Shown: piece by piece, positions 22,263-33,486 of the stretch
Layout: each line of letters opens with the position of its first letter
How positions within the stretch are numbered: position 1 is the first letter of the stretch
Origin: Symbiodinium natans
Lineage: Eukaryota > Sar > Dinophyceae > Suessiales > Symbiodiniaceae
DNA length: 64,000 nt
Assembly (NCBI GenBank): GCA_905221605.1
Contig: CAJNDS010000597.1
Location: forward strand, 43,171 to 107,170
Reading direction: 5' to 3'
Program-made: the position numbers and the translations under genes
The notes under the pieces: generated by a model
What the model saw: only the letters and a program-made list of their open reading frames with translations
The model's database searches: none
What the model was told of the DNA's origin: nothing

Positions 22263-24215
22263 GTGCTTCAAGATCGGGGCGGAAAGAGACATTTTCCCGT
22301 TCCCTATGATCGATGGAAATTTGTTGCAACCGCATGGCTTCAAGCAGTGGCGATGGAACATTCTGCTGCGTCAGCGCAGACCGATGTTCACAAACGGATT
22401 GTGTCCAGGTCGCTGGATTTCCTGGCTCGCATGGACTCTGCTCAAGCTGGCCGTTGGGAGCAGTTTTTGCCAGATTGGGTTGCGGGAGTCAGTAGCCCGA
22501 ATGGCCCTGGCTGCATTGACTTGAAGGCGGACATGGTGGACAACCTCGAGAGCGCAGGTCGCTGTGATCCCTCGCTGAGCCTTGCGGACAACATCCGAGA
22601 GGTGGTTGAGACTGCTGCGTCCATGTTTCCATCACCTCCTGATGGTCTAGACCGGTTTCCAGCTTTCTCTACAGGCAGTCGGGTTGAGTACGTACAGCAT
22701 GTTCGCAACCAGCTGCACTGTGGTAAGCTGGGGTTGAGCGACCAGATCTCTGGCGGCGGCACCATTCTGGCAGTGGGCAAGAAGGATTCTGGCAAGCAAC
22801 GCGAGGTGTGGCATGGGTGAAGGGTGTCTCAAGCTGCGCTGAAACCTCCGCCACCAAGGCACTTGGCGTCGCCCTGTGCCTTGGTGCACTTGGAAGCCAA
22901 GGACGAGAACCCAATCCGAGTGTGATGCCAAGTGTTGGTTTGACCAGCTGAGACTGCCTCTTCAGTTGCGACCGTGGATGGCTCGCCCTCCGGTGACCGC
23001 TCGCGAGCTTGTGCGTGAGGCAGGCGTGAGTTATGCGGAGATAGAGCGCTGCTTGGAGCCGCAAGCAGATGCAGCGGCACGTTGGCTGTATCCAGTGTCG
23101 CAGATGTGGCTCATGGTCAAGCTACGTTACCCAAGAGAAGCTCTTGAACGTGTGCGCTGACGCCGGTTTAAGCAGCGACTGCATTCTAGCAGCGGACTTG
23201 CCGACGCCTCAGGACTTGAGCATGGTCTTTGCTGCAGCCACCGACGACGTCATGATCTTTAGCAACGCCGGTCCGGGTGTCACAGCTGCAGCCGCTGAAC
23301 GCTTGGACGAAGCTATTGTCTCCCACGGTGTGCTCAAGAACGCCGCCAAGGATGTCACAGACTGCCTCAATGCCACGTGCGTAGGGGTCAATTTGGAGAA
23401 CGGCGTGCAGTGGGCCGTTCCTCCGGAATGCTGTTTAGCCTTGATCGTGTGCGCAACAGAGCTTGCTGCTCGCAAGGAGGCATCGCCGGAGCAGGTTCTC
23501 GAGCTGTTGGGCTGCCTCCGGTGGTATGACTTGCTGCGAAGACAGCAATTGGCCGCGTACCAGCAAGTCTACAAGTTCACAATGCACGCTGACTCTCACC
23601 AGCAACCTGTACCAGGGGAAGTGATAGAGGAGCTGTTGCTGGGGACGCTCCTGGGAATTTTCTGGCTAACTGACCTTCGAAAGCCTACCCTGGACCTCAT
23701 AGCAGCTTCTGATGCCTCCACAGTTTTTGGGCTTGGAGCCTCTGTCGCCAAGATGCCGGCTGATCAATTGCGGCGTCTGAGGCGTCTTGCAGAGAAGCAG
23801 GGTGACTACGTCTTCTTGGAGGGAACTCCGCTGAGCCAGCTTCCAAAGCGTCTTGGGCAGGCGCATTGTTTGGGACTGAAGCGGGAAGACTTCGTGCATG
23901 TTTTTTCTGTCAGAAAGCCACAGGTCACACATAAATCTGCTAGAGGCCGAAGCTTTTGTGTTGCTGCTGCGCTGGAGCCTTCGTTCCCGTTCACGACATG
24001 CTTCCAAAGTCGTCATCATTCTGGACTCAGCAGTGTGGCTTGGTGCTGCGTCCAAAGGCAGATCGTCCACCATCCTGAACTGCTTGCTGCGACGGGCAGC
24101 TTCCTTGGAGATGGCCGCTGACTTGACAGTGCAGCTCATACTCGTGACTTCTGCTGAGAATCCCAATGATGACCCTTCGCGAGGGGTTAGACGCAGAGCC
24201 AAGGCACGCATCTAG
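22263..24215 (+). pseudogene. Reverse transcriptase-RNase H polyprotein of the Ngaro-like element, broken
   Basis: This copies element RNA into DNA and degrades the RNA strand. The polymerase N-terminal part (22263-22818) ends at an in-frame TGA after S-G-K-Q-R-E-V-W-H-G, and the same frame continues to about 22925. Palm motif A, D-A-K-C-W-F-D-Q-L, lies at about 22929 in the next frame. The catalytic box A-T-D-D-V-M-I-F (about 23238) is in a third frame, which also carries the first RNase H aspartate (A-A-S-D-A-S, about 23705). The remaining RNase H residues (L-L-E-A-E-A about 23940, I-L-D-S-A-V about 24015, N-P-N-D-D-P-S-R about 24162) follow after a further shift near a T6 run at 23900. All shifts are +1 (0 to 1 to 2 to 0), so the copy is a pseudogene unless the assembly is at fault. 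The order RT-RNase H with a D-D-P-S-R end fits DIRS/Ngaro polymerases; no gag or recombinase is visible. Confidence 0.75.
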
Positions 24216-24581
24216 GCCCTACGAATTTGTTTTCCATGTTCGCTTGCTGGTCACCGCCCATTCTGGGCTGGACGTGCAAACTGGCAGGCGTGCTTTCAAA
24301 GGCGCGCGCGGGCTCAAATGACATGCACGTTGAAGGTAGAAGTGCCCTCATCCATCCAAGTCTTCCGGATCACTTGATTGATTGCTCGGAGTGGGTTCCT
24401 CACTGCGAAATGTGTCTCGAGCGCACAGTGAGATGCTGTGCACTTACTTTCTCTGTCGGAAGTCTTCGGCCAACGAAGCGTGACGCTGCTCGGGCACTAC
24501 TTCCTGCCAGGGTCAGATGAGTGTGCGCTGTTCTTTTGTTCGGCCACAGGGCTTAGCCACTGCCGCCAGTGTCAGGGATGG

Positions 24582-24711
24582 GGGACAGTGTTGCGCCTGT
24601 TCTCGCACGCTTTTGTTTCTCTACCATCCGGCAGTTCCATCGCAGTTTTACAGCAATCTTGTCAACTCGAAATCCGTCAGAGGCACGGCGTAAAGTGAGC
24701 CTTGCACAATG
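24582..24711 (+). repeat. Split repeat B1
   Basis: GGGACAGTGTTGCGCCTGTT through GTGAGCCTTGCACAATG. Nearly identical to B2, and overlaps the first bases of A2 (ATG). Confidence 0.85.
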
Positions 24712-24842
24712 ACGGTGTATTGTGCATAGAACGGTTGGCAAATCAACATCATGCTGAGGATGTGCAGTTTGACTATGTAGATGTGCGTCAACTGTATCAA
24801 GGGTACAAGACGCCCGTGTTGAGGGGTGACTGCGAAGCATCG
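24709..24842 (+). repeat. Split repeat A2
   Basis: Near-identical copy of A1, placed directly between B1 and B2. Confidence 0.85.
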
Positions 24843-24860
24843 CCCGCCCAGCCCAACCCA

Positions 24861-24990
24861 GGGACAGTGTTGCGCCTGTTCTCGCACGCTTTTGTTTCTC
24901 TACCATCCGGCACTTCCGTCGCAGTTTTGCAGCAATCTTGTCAACTCGAAATCCGTCAGAGGCACGGCGGAAAGTGAGCCTTGCGCAATG
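24861..24990 (+). repeat. Split repeat B2 (3' end of element)
   Basis: Near-identical copy of B1. After CAATG the foldback repeat resumes (GCATGTTTCAAGGCCGGC), which marks the right edge of the element to within a few bases. Confidence 0.85.
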
Positions 24991-25395
24991 CATGTTTCAA
25001 GGCCGGCAAAATGCATTCGCGTAGCTGCTTCTTTGCAAAACCGCGATAGACCTGAACCCGCGCGGGAAAAACAGAGGCCCCGGGCACAGCAATCCAAAAT
25101 AGGAAATGCATGCTTCGCCCGTGCGTATACGCATTCAGCGTTTTTCTTTTTGAATAACGCACAAGGAAAGAACGTCAATGCAAATGTGGAAAGCAAGACC
25201 AAAGCAAGACCAAATGAATTTTTCAAACCTCGAAAAAGCATTCGCGCAGCGTCCGGTCGTCCATGTCTATTGGGCTGCCTGTGTTTCGTTACAGCGTGCA
25301 TGCAGATCAAAACCAAATCCCAAAACAGAAATAGATTGGTGTTTTGCGACCAGCCGCACCTCGGGGCATGTAGGACCGTGGTTGGTCGCAACAGA
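24991..25395 (-). repeat. Inverted arm of the foldback repeat
   Basis: Reverse complement of the unit repeated downstream. In order it carries the complements of the GCACGGGTTCAGGTCTAT, GGTCTTGCTTTGGTCTTGCT, TGTAACGAAACACAGACAGC and CACCAATCTATTTC segments. It meets the direct copies at the short palindrome 25378-25403. The frames in this region are not conserved between copies. Confidence 0.8.
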
Positions 25396-25403
25396 CCAAC
25401 CAC
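25378..25403. repeat. Perfect 10-bp palindrome at the arm junction
   Basis: GTGGTTGGTC and GACCAACCAC pair around the six-base loop GCAACA. It is the symmetry centre between the inverted arm and the first direct copy. Confidence 0.85.
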
Positions 25404-27285
25404 ACTAATCTATTTCTACTTTCGGTGTTGATCTGTTGACACGCTGCAACGAAACACAGGCAACCCAAGTGACGTGGACGATCGGACGCTGTGCGAATGC
25501 AACAGGCGAAGAATGCATTTGCGTTTTGGTTTCCTATGTCCGGGCCTCTGTCTGCTCCGCACGAGTTCAGGTCCATTGTGGTTTGGCAAGGAGGCAGTTG
25601 CGCGAATGCATTTAACCGGCTCTGAACAATGCATTCATGTTTAGTCAGTCTGAGCAGCTTTGGATTGCTGCGAGACGTCGTAAATGCTGCTAGACGTGTT
25701 AGGGCTCTTATAGCTTTCCTTTTGATGCAAACAAAGAAAAGAGAAATCGAACAGCTCACGCACGAGGACAAACACAGACTACAACACGACGAGAAACCCT
25801 TGCCAAATGCTTTTTTCATTTGGCATGCCCCGAAATGTATTGGTGGCGAAACACCAATCTAGAATCTATTTCCATTTCTAGATGGGTTTTGATCTGCTTA
25901 CACGCTGTAAGGGTAACGAAGCACAGACAGCCCAATAGACATGGGCGACCGGCGGTTGTGCGCATGCATTTTCGCGTCCTGAAGAATGCATTTGGTCTTG
26001 CTTTGGTCTTGCTTTCCACACTTGATGCTGATAGTATGCTGATACTGTATTCTCTCCTTTTGCATTTTGGAAGAAAGCTGAACGCTGCGCGAATGCAATT
26101 TTCGAGGCCTGAAGATTGCTTTGGTCTTGCTTTGGTCTTGCTTTCACATTTGCAATGATGTTCTTTCCTTGTGAGTTTCTCAATACGGGAAAAGTCTCTG
26201 TCTTTTCCGCACGGGTTCAGGTCTATCGTGGTTTTGCAAAGAAGCAGCTACGCGAATGCCTTCAGCCGGCCTTGAAAATGCATTCCGGCATGTTCCTTTT
26301 CGGGATTCTTGCGAGACTTTGAAAGTGCTGCTAGACAGACGTGTGAGGGCCCTTATAGCCCTTCCTTCTTTTTCAGAGAGAGAAAGAGAATCGACGAGTT
26401 CATGAATCATGAACGAGGACAAACGGGAAACCGTTGCCAAATGCTCTTTCGGCAGACGAAGACTGCATTTGGCATGCCGAGGTGCGTGTGGGATCGTGGT
26501 TGGTCGCAAAGCACCAATCTGTTTCCATTCTTGGATTTGGCTTTGATCTGTTTGCTGTTTGCACGCTGTAACGAAACACAGACAGCCCAGTAAACATGGG
26601 CGACCAGAGGCTGCGCATATGCAATTTTCGAGGCCTGAGGATTGCGTTTGGTCTTGCTTTGGTCTTGCTTTCACGTTTGCAATGATGTTCTTTCCTTCTG
26701 CATTTTTCAACAAGGAAAAGCGCTGAATGCATTTACGCACGGGCGAAGAATGCAGTTGCACTTTGGTTCCTGTGTCCGGGGCCTCTGTGTCTTCGCACGG
26801 GTTCAGGTCTATTGTGTTTTTGCAAAGAAGCAGCGACGCGAACGCATTCAGCCGGCCTTGAAAGATGCATTCTGTAGGCCTGTTCCTTTCGATTCTGGGC
26901 CCCTCTCGGAATTCTTGCAGAACGTCGAAAATGTTGCTAGATGTGGTTGGGCCCTTATAGCTCTCCCTTCTTATGCAGGGAAAAAGACATGTGAGAATCG
27001 ACGAGTTCATGAACGAGGGCAAACACAGACTAGCTACAACACGCCGGGAAGCCGTTGCCAAACGCAATTTTTCGGGCGACGAAAAACACATTTGGCATGC
27101 TCCGAATTGCATGTGGGATCGTGGTTATTCGCAAAACACCAATCGATGTCATTTTTTTTGGATTTTGTTTTGATCTGCGTACATGTTGTAACGAAACACA
27201 GACAGCACATTTGACATGCGCGACTGGAGGCTGCGCGAACGCATTTTGCCAGGCCCGAATAATGCAGTCTTGATTGCCGGTGATT
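25396..27285 (+). repeat. ~620-660-bp tandem repeat, about three units
   Basis: The same ordered segments recur. The anchor CG[TC]TGTAACGAAACACAGACAGC (with variants) occurs near 25440, 25900, 26565 and 27188. GCACGGGTTCAGGTCTAT occurs near 25558 (variant), 26210 and 26797. The first interval is shorter because one segment is missing. Open frames inside it are interrupted differently in each copy, so it looks like a non-coding repeat. Confidence 0.75.
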
Positions 27286-28367
27286 TTTTTCTGCGCGGGG
27301 TCAGGCAGCCTCCAAGTCTTCTCGTTCTGTGCTTTGCCAGAACTCTCTCGTGTCTTTCGAGGTCCTGACGCCGGTGTGGCTACTCGTCGGCTGGTGCCTT
27401 CTACGCTTGGAGGTGAAGAGGCTTCGGAAGCATCTTGAGATGCCGAATCTCACTCACAGCATACTCTTGCGGCCACTTGCGAATAGACCGATGGCATGGG
27501 AGCGCGACAGAGCCGGGGACCGATTGTCGTTGACTCCAGGGACCCCAGTTCACCTCAAGATTTGCGCGAAACCCTCTCCGACTTTTTGCGCCGCTGAGGC
27601 AAGAGGCTGGAATTTCCATTGACCACGCGAGAAGCAAGAAGTGTGCAGCAAAAGCACCGCGGAAGCAAATGGGTCTGCAGGGCCTGCAGCCGATTGCACT
27701 AAGATTGAGAGAAGAAGAGAAGAAGACACGAGAAAAGGGGAAGACACCAAGAAAGGAACGCACGATCAGGATTCATCTTTTGTCTCGGGCCGGCGGCGCG
27801 AGCATCGAGCTGTTGCGGAAGCCAAAACAGAACAGGGTTTTTCATGAGGGGCACATGTTTTTCTGTCATGGCTTCAAAAGTGCTCTCCTAATGTTTTGCT
27901 ACATGTTTTGCTACATGTTTGGCTACATGTTGTCACGTTTTTTTTTGACCCTCGTTGCTCGGGTTCAAAAGTAAACGTCACGAAGAGGAGGCACGTGGGG
28001 GTGCACCATCCTCCTTGGCTTGGTGTTGCTTCAAGCTTCTCGGTGGCGCACCTACAAAGTGTCCCTGACTGCCGGGTGTTGCGTATTGGGAGGGCGAGTG
28101 GTGCATACCAAAACGCCTACAAAGTCGTGTTCCTGGTTCCAGGTTTGCTTATCGGGGGGTGGGGGTGAGCGCTGAGTACCCCAACTCCGGGTTTCGCCTT
28201 TCGGGGGTGAGAGATCAGCGAGAGGTGAGAGAGAGAGATGTGAGAGAGATGAGAAAAAGATGAGGGGGAGATGACAGAGAAATGTCGGAGAGATGATGGA
28301 GAGGTGTAGATTTGAGAGAGGGGGTTTGAAAGAGAGAGAGAGAGAGAGTGAGTGAGTTCGAGAGTTT

Positions 28368-28410
<43 letters not shown>

Positions 28411-31070
28411 GAGAGATGAGGTACTACGTGTCTGCATCTACGTGTCTGCATGAGGGTTCGTGGCTGTCGTGGCACACCGTGCTCTCTGCGGCTCAGAGCG
28501 GCTCTGCGCGGCTCCGCCGTTCTGTGGCCCTAGAAGGGTTGAGAGAGCACCCCACATCTAGGCTCCGGTATGGAACGTGTTGAGAAAGAGAGAAAGAGCC
28601 CCCTCAACTCCCAACTACAAAACACGGTCAGCTCTCAGAGCGGAGTGGGGAGAGCCCTGGGGGAGAGCCCGGATGCCCACTAAGCATTGTGCCTCCTTTT
28701 GATTCTATTCGCTCCCACTCTCTCTCTCTCTCTCCCTCTCTCTCTCTTAGAGGAAGAAAAACGTGCTCTTTCTCTCGCATCTTTCTTTGTGACTTAAAGA
28801 GTAGCTCTTCTGGGTCTGCGCCGTGAGAGAGAGAGAGAGAGATAGAGAGATAGAGAGAGTGGGAGAGAGGGAGAGAGAGACAGAGAGAGAGAGGCATAGG
28901 GAGAGCGTGCGCCTACTCTATATGGGCCATGGCATCCAGCTCAGCCTGCTTTCGGTGCTCTTGGGTGAGGCCAGCGTCACTACTGCAGGGAGAATATGCC
29001 TGCTGTTTCTCAACATTTCCGCCTTTTGTTCTCTCCGCGTATTTTAATCTCTATTTGTCTTTCTTTCTCTCCTTCTCTCCCTCTCTGCAGGGCTGCAGTT
29101 CCGACCTGGATACATATGGCTTCTTGGTGCGGTTCCCAGGTTCACGGACTTAGCTTCATCTCTCCTTTTTTGAGCAGTTGCCGTTCAAGAGTCGTTCATA
29201 GTCTCATGTTGTTAACGTCTCAGAAATAGAGCGAGAGAGCGAGAGAGAGAGAGAGAGAGGAAGAGAGTTCTTCCTTGTGTCTGTTTTCTTGTGAGGCCTG
29301 GGTGGTTCTCGTGCTGGGCTGCTTCTGCCTTGTCGCTGTGCGCTCAGTGCTCTGCCACGTCCTGCCACGTGTGTCTTTCTCTCATGATTCATGTACTCAT
29401 ATGTCTCATAAGTGCATGTAGGCACGGCTCAAGATGGGCCGCCAGCCGGGGACCCACGTTGTAACGAGATTCAGTAAAGAGAGAGAAGAGAGAGGCAGGA
29501 AGGAAGGGAGGGAGGGCGGCAGGGAGGGAGGGAGATTGAACCAGCCCCCCAGGAAGTGCATCGTGGGCAACCCCCAATTGATTTCCGCCCAACGCCCGGA
29601 AGTGCGAAAGTTGGGGGAGCCGAGCCTTCCCATGTTCTTCGAGCTCGGCAACACTTGGGGTTGAGCTGTTCCGCAAAAGGCTCAAGTCCAGCTACGGGAC
29701 GTAAAAAAGGACGCGTTTACCCACGTTTGCCTGCAGATTTGTGGGCGAGCGAAGTAGTTGTATGAGAAGTATAGGAAAACACTGGCAGGCGCGGATAGGG
29801 CAGAAGACGTGCTCTGTTTGAGAAAGTAGACGGAGAACATGTGTTGGTTGTATTGGTGATGTCGACATGGGAGCAAATTCAAAACTCGGAGCTCTGAAGT
29901 TATATTCGTTTGGAAGCACGAATGCTTCGAGGCATTGCCCGCGCGGACTTCTGGCTTTGTGCATCTTCGTGGCTGCAAACGATCTACAGCCCGAAATGTT
30001 GAGGTCAAACGCCATGTTTGGGAGAATGTTCGCAACCACTGAAGTAGCTTACGCCCTCAACTGTGCAGGTTCAAGCCAGGTAAGAATAGTAGAATTGTGC
30101 CGTGTGCTCTGCATGGCTTTCTCGCTGGCTCCGGTCATCGTTTTGCATCTCGCAGGCGAGACGCCCCCCAGAGACGCTTCCAGATGCGTTTCGTGCATCC
30201 TAGACTACACGATAGGCATTTCTACCAGTATTTAGACTACACTTTTGGCATGTCTATTGGCATGTCTAGATGAGTGCCAGCTAGGGCCGGAGCTCACTTG
30301 GACATGCTTTGTGGGTGGAGATGACGCGGCGAGGGCTGCAGTTTCCAGCTCTGCTAGAACAGCGTGCGTGGCTCCTCGTACGTTTTCGGCGCAGTCGCCT
30401 GCTGACCGCAGAGCTGTGCGGTTAAAGCAAGCACGTAACCAACCCCCCCCCCCCCCCCCCGAAACAAAAATGGAATAGAAGCAACAGTTCCCCGGGCAAA
30501 CGTCGGTAACGCAGCCTAAATTCAGTGCATCTACTTAGCTCCCTGGCACAGTAATCTGCTACTAGTAACCAGCGCACATCGTGTTGCAAGTGCAAGAAGC
30601 TAAAAGGCATGCGCCACCAAGAAGCCTAAGAAGCTTGATGCCTCGATCTTCCGCGTGAAAGTCCCAAGCATAGAACAGCAACTTGGATGTCCACACCCTT
30701 GGCGTGTTTGCAAAAAAACTGCATACTGCAGCTACAGTACAAGAGAACTAATGCCCTGTTGCCCACCATAGGCGCCGCCTTGCAGAATTTGAGGGCATTG
30801 AAGGGGAAGGAGTAAACGTGATATGGCAGCATCTCTGCAAGTGCGTTCGCCACCGCCCCTGGCCCCGAAGCCGAAATCCCGCAACTCGACAGAACCTTTG
30901 CGCATCGTTGGTTCGATCTCGACTGTGCCTCAGCGGGCGAACTTCCATAGGGCTGGACACTATAAGTAGACTATAAGGCTATAAGGAGATTATCTACAGG
31001 CCTTGCGGCACGGGCCGGCCTGGCCGTCCGAAAACTAAAACTCGGGTTTGGGTTTAGGGACTGGAAAAAA
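27286..31070. other. Gene-poor stretch with GA tracts
   Basis: Holds GA-rich runs (28215-28415, 28825-28895, 29230-29260), CT runs (28715-28750) and a C16 run near 30445. A possible coding scrap near 27511-27593 is discussed under rejected items. No supported gene. Confidence 0.55.
28215..28415. repeat. GA-rich low-complexity tract
   Basis: GAGAGATGAGAGAGATGAGA-like sequence passing into pure (GA)n at about 28370-28408. Confidence 0.9.
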
Positions 31071-31075
31071 TAGAG

Positions 31076-31900
31076 AAAGAAGAAGAAGAAGAAGAAGAAG
31101 AAGAAGAAGAAGAAGAAGAAGAAGAAGAAGAAGAAGAAGAAGAAGAAGAAGAAGAAGAAGAAGAAGAGAAAGAAGAAGAAGAAGAAGAAGAAGAAGAAGA
31201 AGAAGAAGAAGAAGAAGAAGAAGAAGAAGAAGAAGAAGAAGAAGAAGAAGAAGAAGAAGAAGAAGAAGAAGAAGAAGAAGAAGAAGAAGAAGAAGAAGAA
31301 TAAGAAGAAGAAGAAGAATAAGAAGACAAAGAAGAAGAAAAGAAGCAAGAAGAAAAGGAAGAAGAAGAAGAAGACAAAGAAGAAGAAAAGAAGCAAGAAG
31401 AAAAGGAAGAATAAGAAGAATAAGAGAAAGAAGAAGAAACAGAAGTAGAAACAGAAGTAGAAGAAAAGAAAAAATAATAAATAGAAGAAGAAAAGAAGAG
31501 AAAGAATAATAACGAGAAATAAAGGAAGAAAAAGAAGACATAAAGAAGAAGAAAAAGAAGAAACCGAAAAGAAAATAAATACTAATAACAAGAAGAAAGG
31601 GTAAAGGAAGAAAAAAAAGAATAAGAGAAATAAGAATATGAAAAAAAGAAGAAGAATAAACATAAGAAGAATAAGATAAAGAAGAATGAAAAGAAGAAGA
31701 AAATATAGAAGAAGAAGAAGAAGAAGAAGCAGAAGAATAATAAAAGAACGAAGAATAAAAAGAAGAAGAATAAAAGAAAAGAAAGAATAATAACAAAAGG
31801 AAGAAAAATAAGAAGAAGAAGAAGAAGAGAAAGAAGAGGAAGAACAAGAAGAAAAACAAAGAAGAATACAAGTAAGAAATCAAATGAACAGGAAGCAGAA
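31076..31900. repeat. Long (GAA)n tract, pure then degenerate
   Basis: 31080-31300 is almost pure GAA with one AGAAAG interruption; 31300-31900 is a decayed GAA/TAA/CAA continuation. Poly-Arg, poly-Lys, poly-Ser and poly-Leu frames across it are artefacts. Long GAA runs can form triplexes and stall polymerases. Confidence 0.97.
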
Positions 31901-31949
31901 GAGAAGAAAGAACAGGAAGCGACAGCCGAAACCCTACATATAATCCTCT

Positions 31950-32033
31950 GCGTGCGCGCGCGTGCGCGCGCGTGCATGCGTGCTTGCGTGCGTGCGTGCG
32001 CGCGCGCGCGCGCGCGCGCGCGCGCGCGCGCAA
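31950..32033. repeat. Alternating purine-pyrimidine run (GC/GT)n
   Basis: About 80 bases of GTGCGTGC passing into uninterrupted GCGCGC. This is a classic Z-DNA-forming composition. Confidence 0.9.
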
Positions 32034-32064
32034 CAGCATCAGTGGCATCAGCGGCTTGGGGGTG

Positions 32065-32125
32065 CCCCCCCCCCCCCCCCCCCCCCCCTCCTGCACCCCC
32101 CATTGGCCCCCCCTTCCCCCCCACC
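32065..32125. repeat. Long C-run
   Basis: About 24 consecutive Cs, followed by further runs of 6-8 Cs. The complementary strand could form G-quadruplexes. Confidence 0.9.
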
Positions 32126-32900
32126 CACGCGAGCATCATGAGCATCAGCGCCTTGGGGCTGAATGCGAACAGGTGGCTAGACCCTTTTTTGGATGCCTTT
32201 TTTTCGCCCCCCACTCTTCCAGGGCTTCCGGGAGCCGTCCTTGCAAGGAGCAGCGCCAACCCACGCGACGTGGGCGCGGTTGGCGCTGCGTGCATACACG
32301 GCAGCCACATAACGAGGTGTTTTTGAACAGTTTTTCGCGCAACACGCAAAAAACACGGTATTTACCACGTTTTCGGCCCGGACCCACCCCCAAGCGAGCA
32401 TCATGAGCATCAGCGAGGCCCTCATGAGCATCAGCCGAGGCTCCGGAGGGCCCCGGAGAAATGAAGGGCTCATGGTTGCTCACGTGTGGGTGCGTATCGC
32501 GGGCGTCGGCTGACCCCCCCGAAGCCTCGGGTGTCAATGATGCTCACCGTGGAGGCGCGGCAGTGCCCCCGAAAGGAGGTGTGTGTCGAAACACGCGAAA
32601 AACATGGTATTTACGGTGTTTTCTGGCTTTGTTGAGGCGCCCGGGCCCTCCCGTGGCCCCGGGGGCGGGTCGCTGATGCTCATGATGCTCGCCCCTGTAG
32701 GGGGCGGGGTACCCCCCCAAAACTTGAGGTATAAGGTCATTTTTCGCATGTTCAAAAAGCAGGGTCGATGATGCGCGCCGGGTCACGCATCATGAGCCCT
32801 CCAGGGCGTTTGGCGGCCCTCCAAAAACGCAAAAACACATGGTATTTACGATGTTTTCGGCACTTCCGCGCATGCGCGTTTGGGACCCCGCTCGGAACCC
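32120..32900. repeat. ~240-bp diverged tandem repeat with ATGGTATTTACGATGTTTT core
   Basis: Three copies of ACGCAAAAAACA[CT]GGTATTTAC followed by GNTGTTTTC lie at about 32344, 32594 and 32825. They are separated by sequence with GAGCATCATGAGCATCAGCG or its complement. On the minus strand each core reads E-N-x-V-N-T-[MV]-[FC]-F. A similar core is found in the 42-bp repeat at 418-439. Confidence 0.7.
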
Positions 32901-33037
32901 TCCCGGAGCTCCCCCCCCGAGCCTCATGCAAGGAGACATGCCATTTTCAGGGCGGGTCGGCGGCATTAGGCGCAAAAAATAGCCCAAAATATTATGGGCC
33001 AGGGCTTGCGATTGGTTTGACTAGTTTGAATAGTTTG

Positions 33038-33122
33038 AATGGGAGGCCCGGGCTCGTAATTTAGTATTGGGGGGAGGCCCGGGCTCGTAATTTAGTATAG
33101 GGGGGAGGCCCGGGCTCGTAGT
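33038..33122. repeat. Three tandem copies of a ~37-bp unit
   Basis: GGGAGGCCCGGGCTCGTA followed by ATTTAGTAT and a G-run, three times, the last shortened. Confidence 0.85.
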
Positions 33123-33189
33123 TATGTAAGATTCTCCACCGCATAACATTCCCTTGCACAGTGGTGAATATTTGAGTTTTTCAGACTGA

Positions 33190-33455
33190 AGATGATGGGA
33201 GATGATGGAGATGAAGAAGATGAAGAAGATGATGAAGATGATGAAGATGATGAAGATGATGAAGATGATGAAGATGATGAAGATGATGAAGATGATACTC
33301 GGAGATGAGGGGTGATGAGACATGATGAGAGAGGATGAGGAATAGTAGGGGATGCTGGAGATGACGGGAGATGATGAAGATGATGGTAGATGATGGAGAT
33401 GATGGGAGATGATGGGAGATGATGGGAGATGATGGGAGATGATGGGAGATGATGG
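33190..33455. repeat. GATGAA and GATGATGGGA repeats
   Basis: (GATGATGAA)n at 33200-33297 and (GATGATGGGA)n at 33380-33455, joined by diverged sequence. Confidence 0.92.
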
Positions 33456-33486
33456 GAGGAGAATTCCCCAGCCCCCACCCCCCCAT

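Larger units (their letters stand above)
21893..24990 (+). mobile_element. Ngaro-type (DIRS order) retroelement with split direct repeats
   Basis: The element has a 5' repeat A1 (21894-22032), an internal reverse transcriptase-RNase H region, and a compact 3' block B1 (24582-24711), A2 (24709-24842) and B2 (24861-24990). The A1...B1-A2-B2 order is the diagnostic terminal structure of Ngaro-like tyrosine-recombinase retroelements. Both flanks belong to one foldback repeat, and an uninterrupted copy of that sequence at 26856-26915 shows where the insertion fell, without an evident target duplication, as expected for this class. Only about 365 bp separate RNase H from B1, too little for a tyrosine recombinase, so this copy is internally deleted and cannot be autonomous. 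The polymerase frame is also broken. Confidence 0.75.

Noticed and set aside
27511-27706. Plus-strand stretch reading D-S-R-D-P-S-S-P-Q-D-L-R-E-T-L and later K-W-V-C-R-A-C
   Set aside because: Protein-like to the eye but interrupted by a stop, with no family and no splice support; a neighbouring frame looks equally plausible.
31035-32096. 353-codon minus-strand Leu/Ser/Phe frame
   Set aside because: Translation of the GAA tract.
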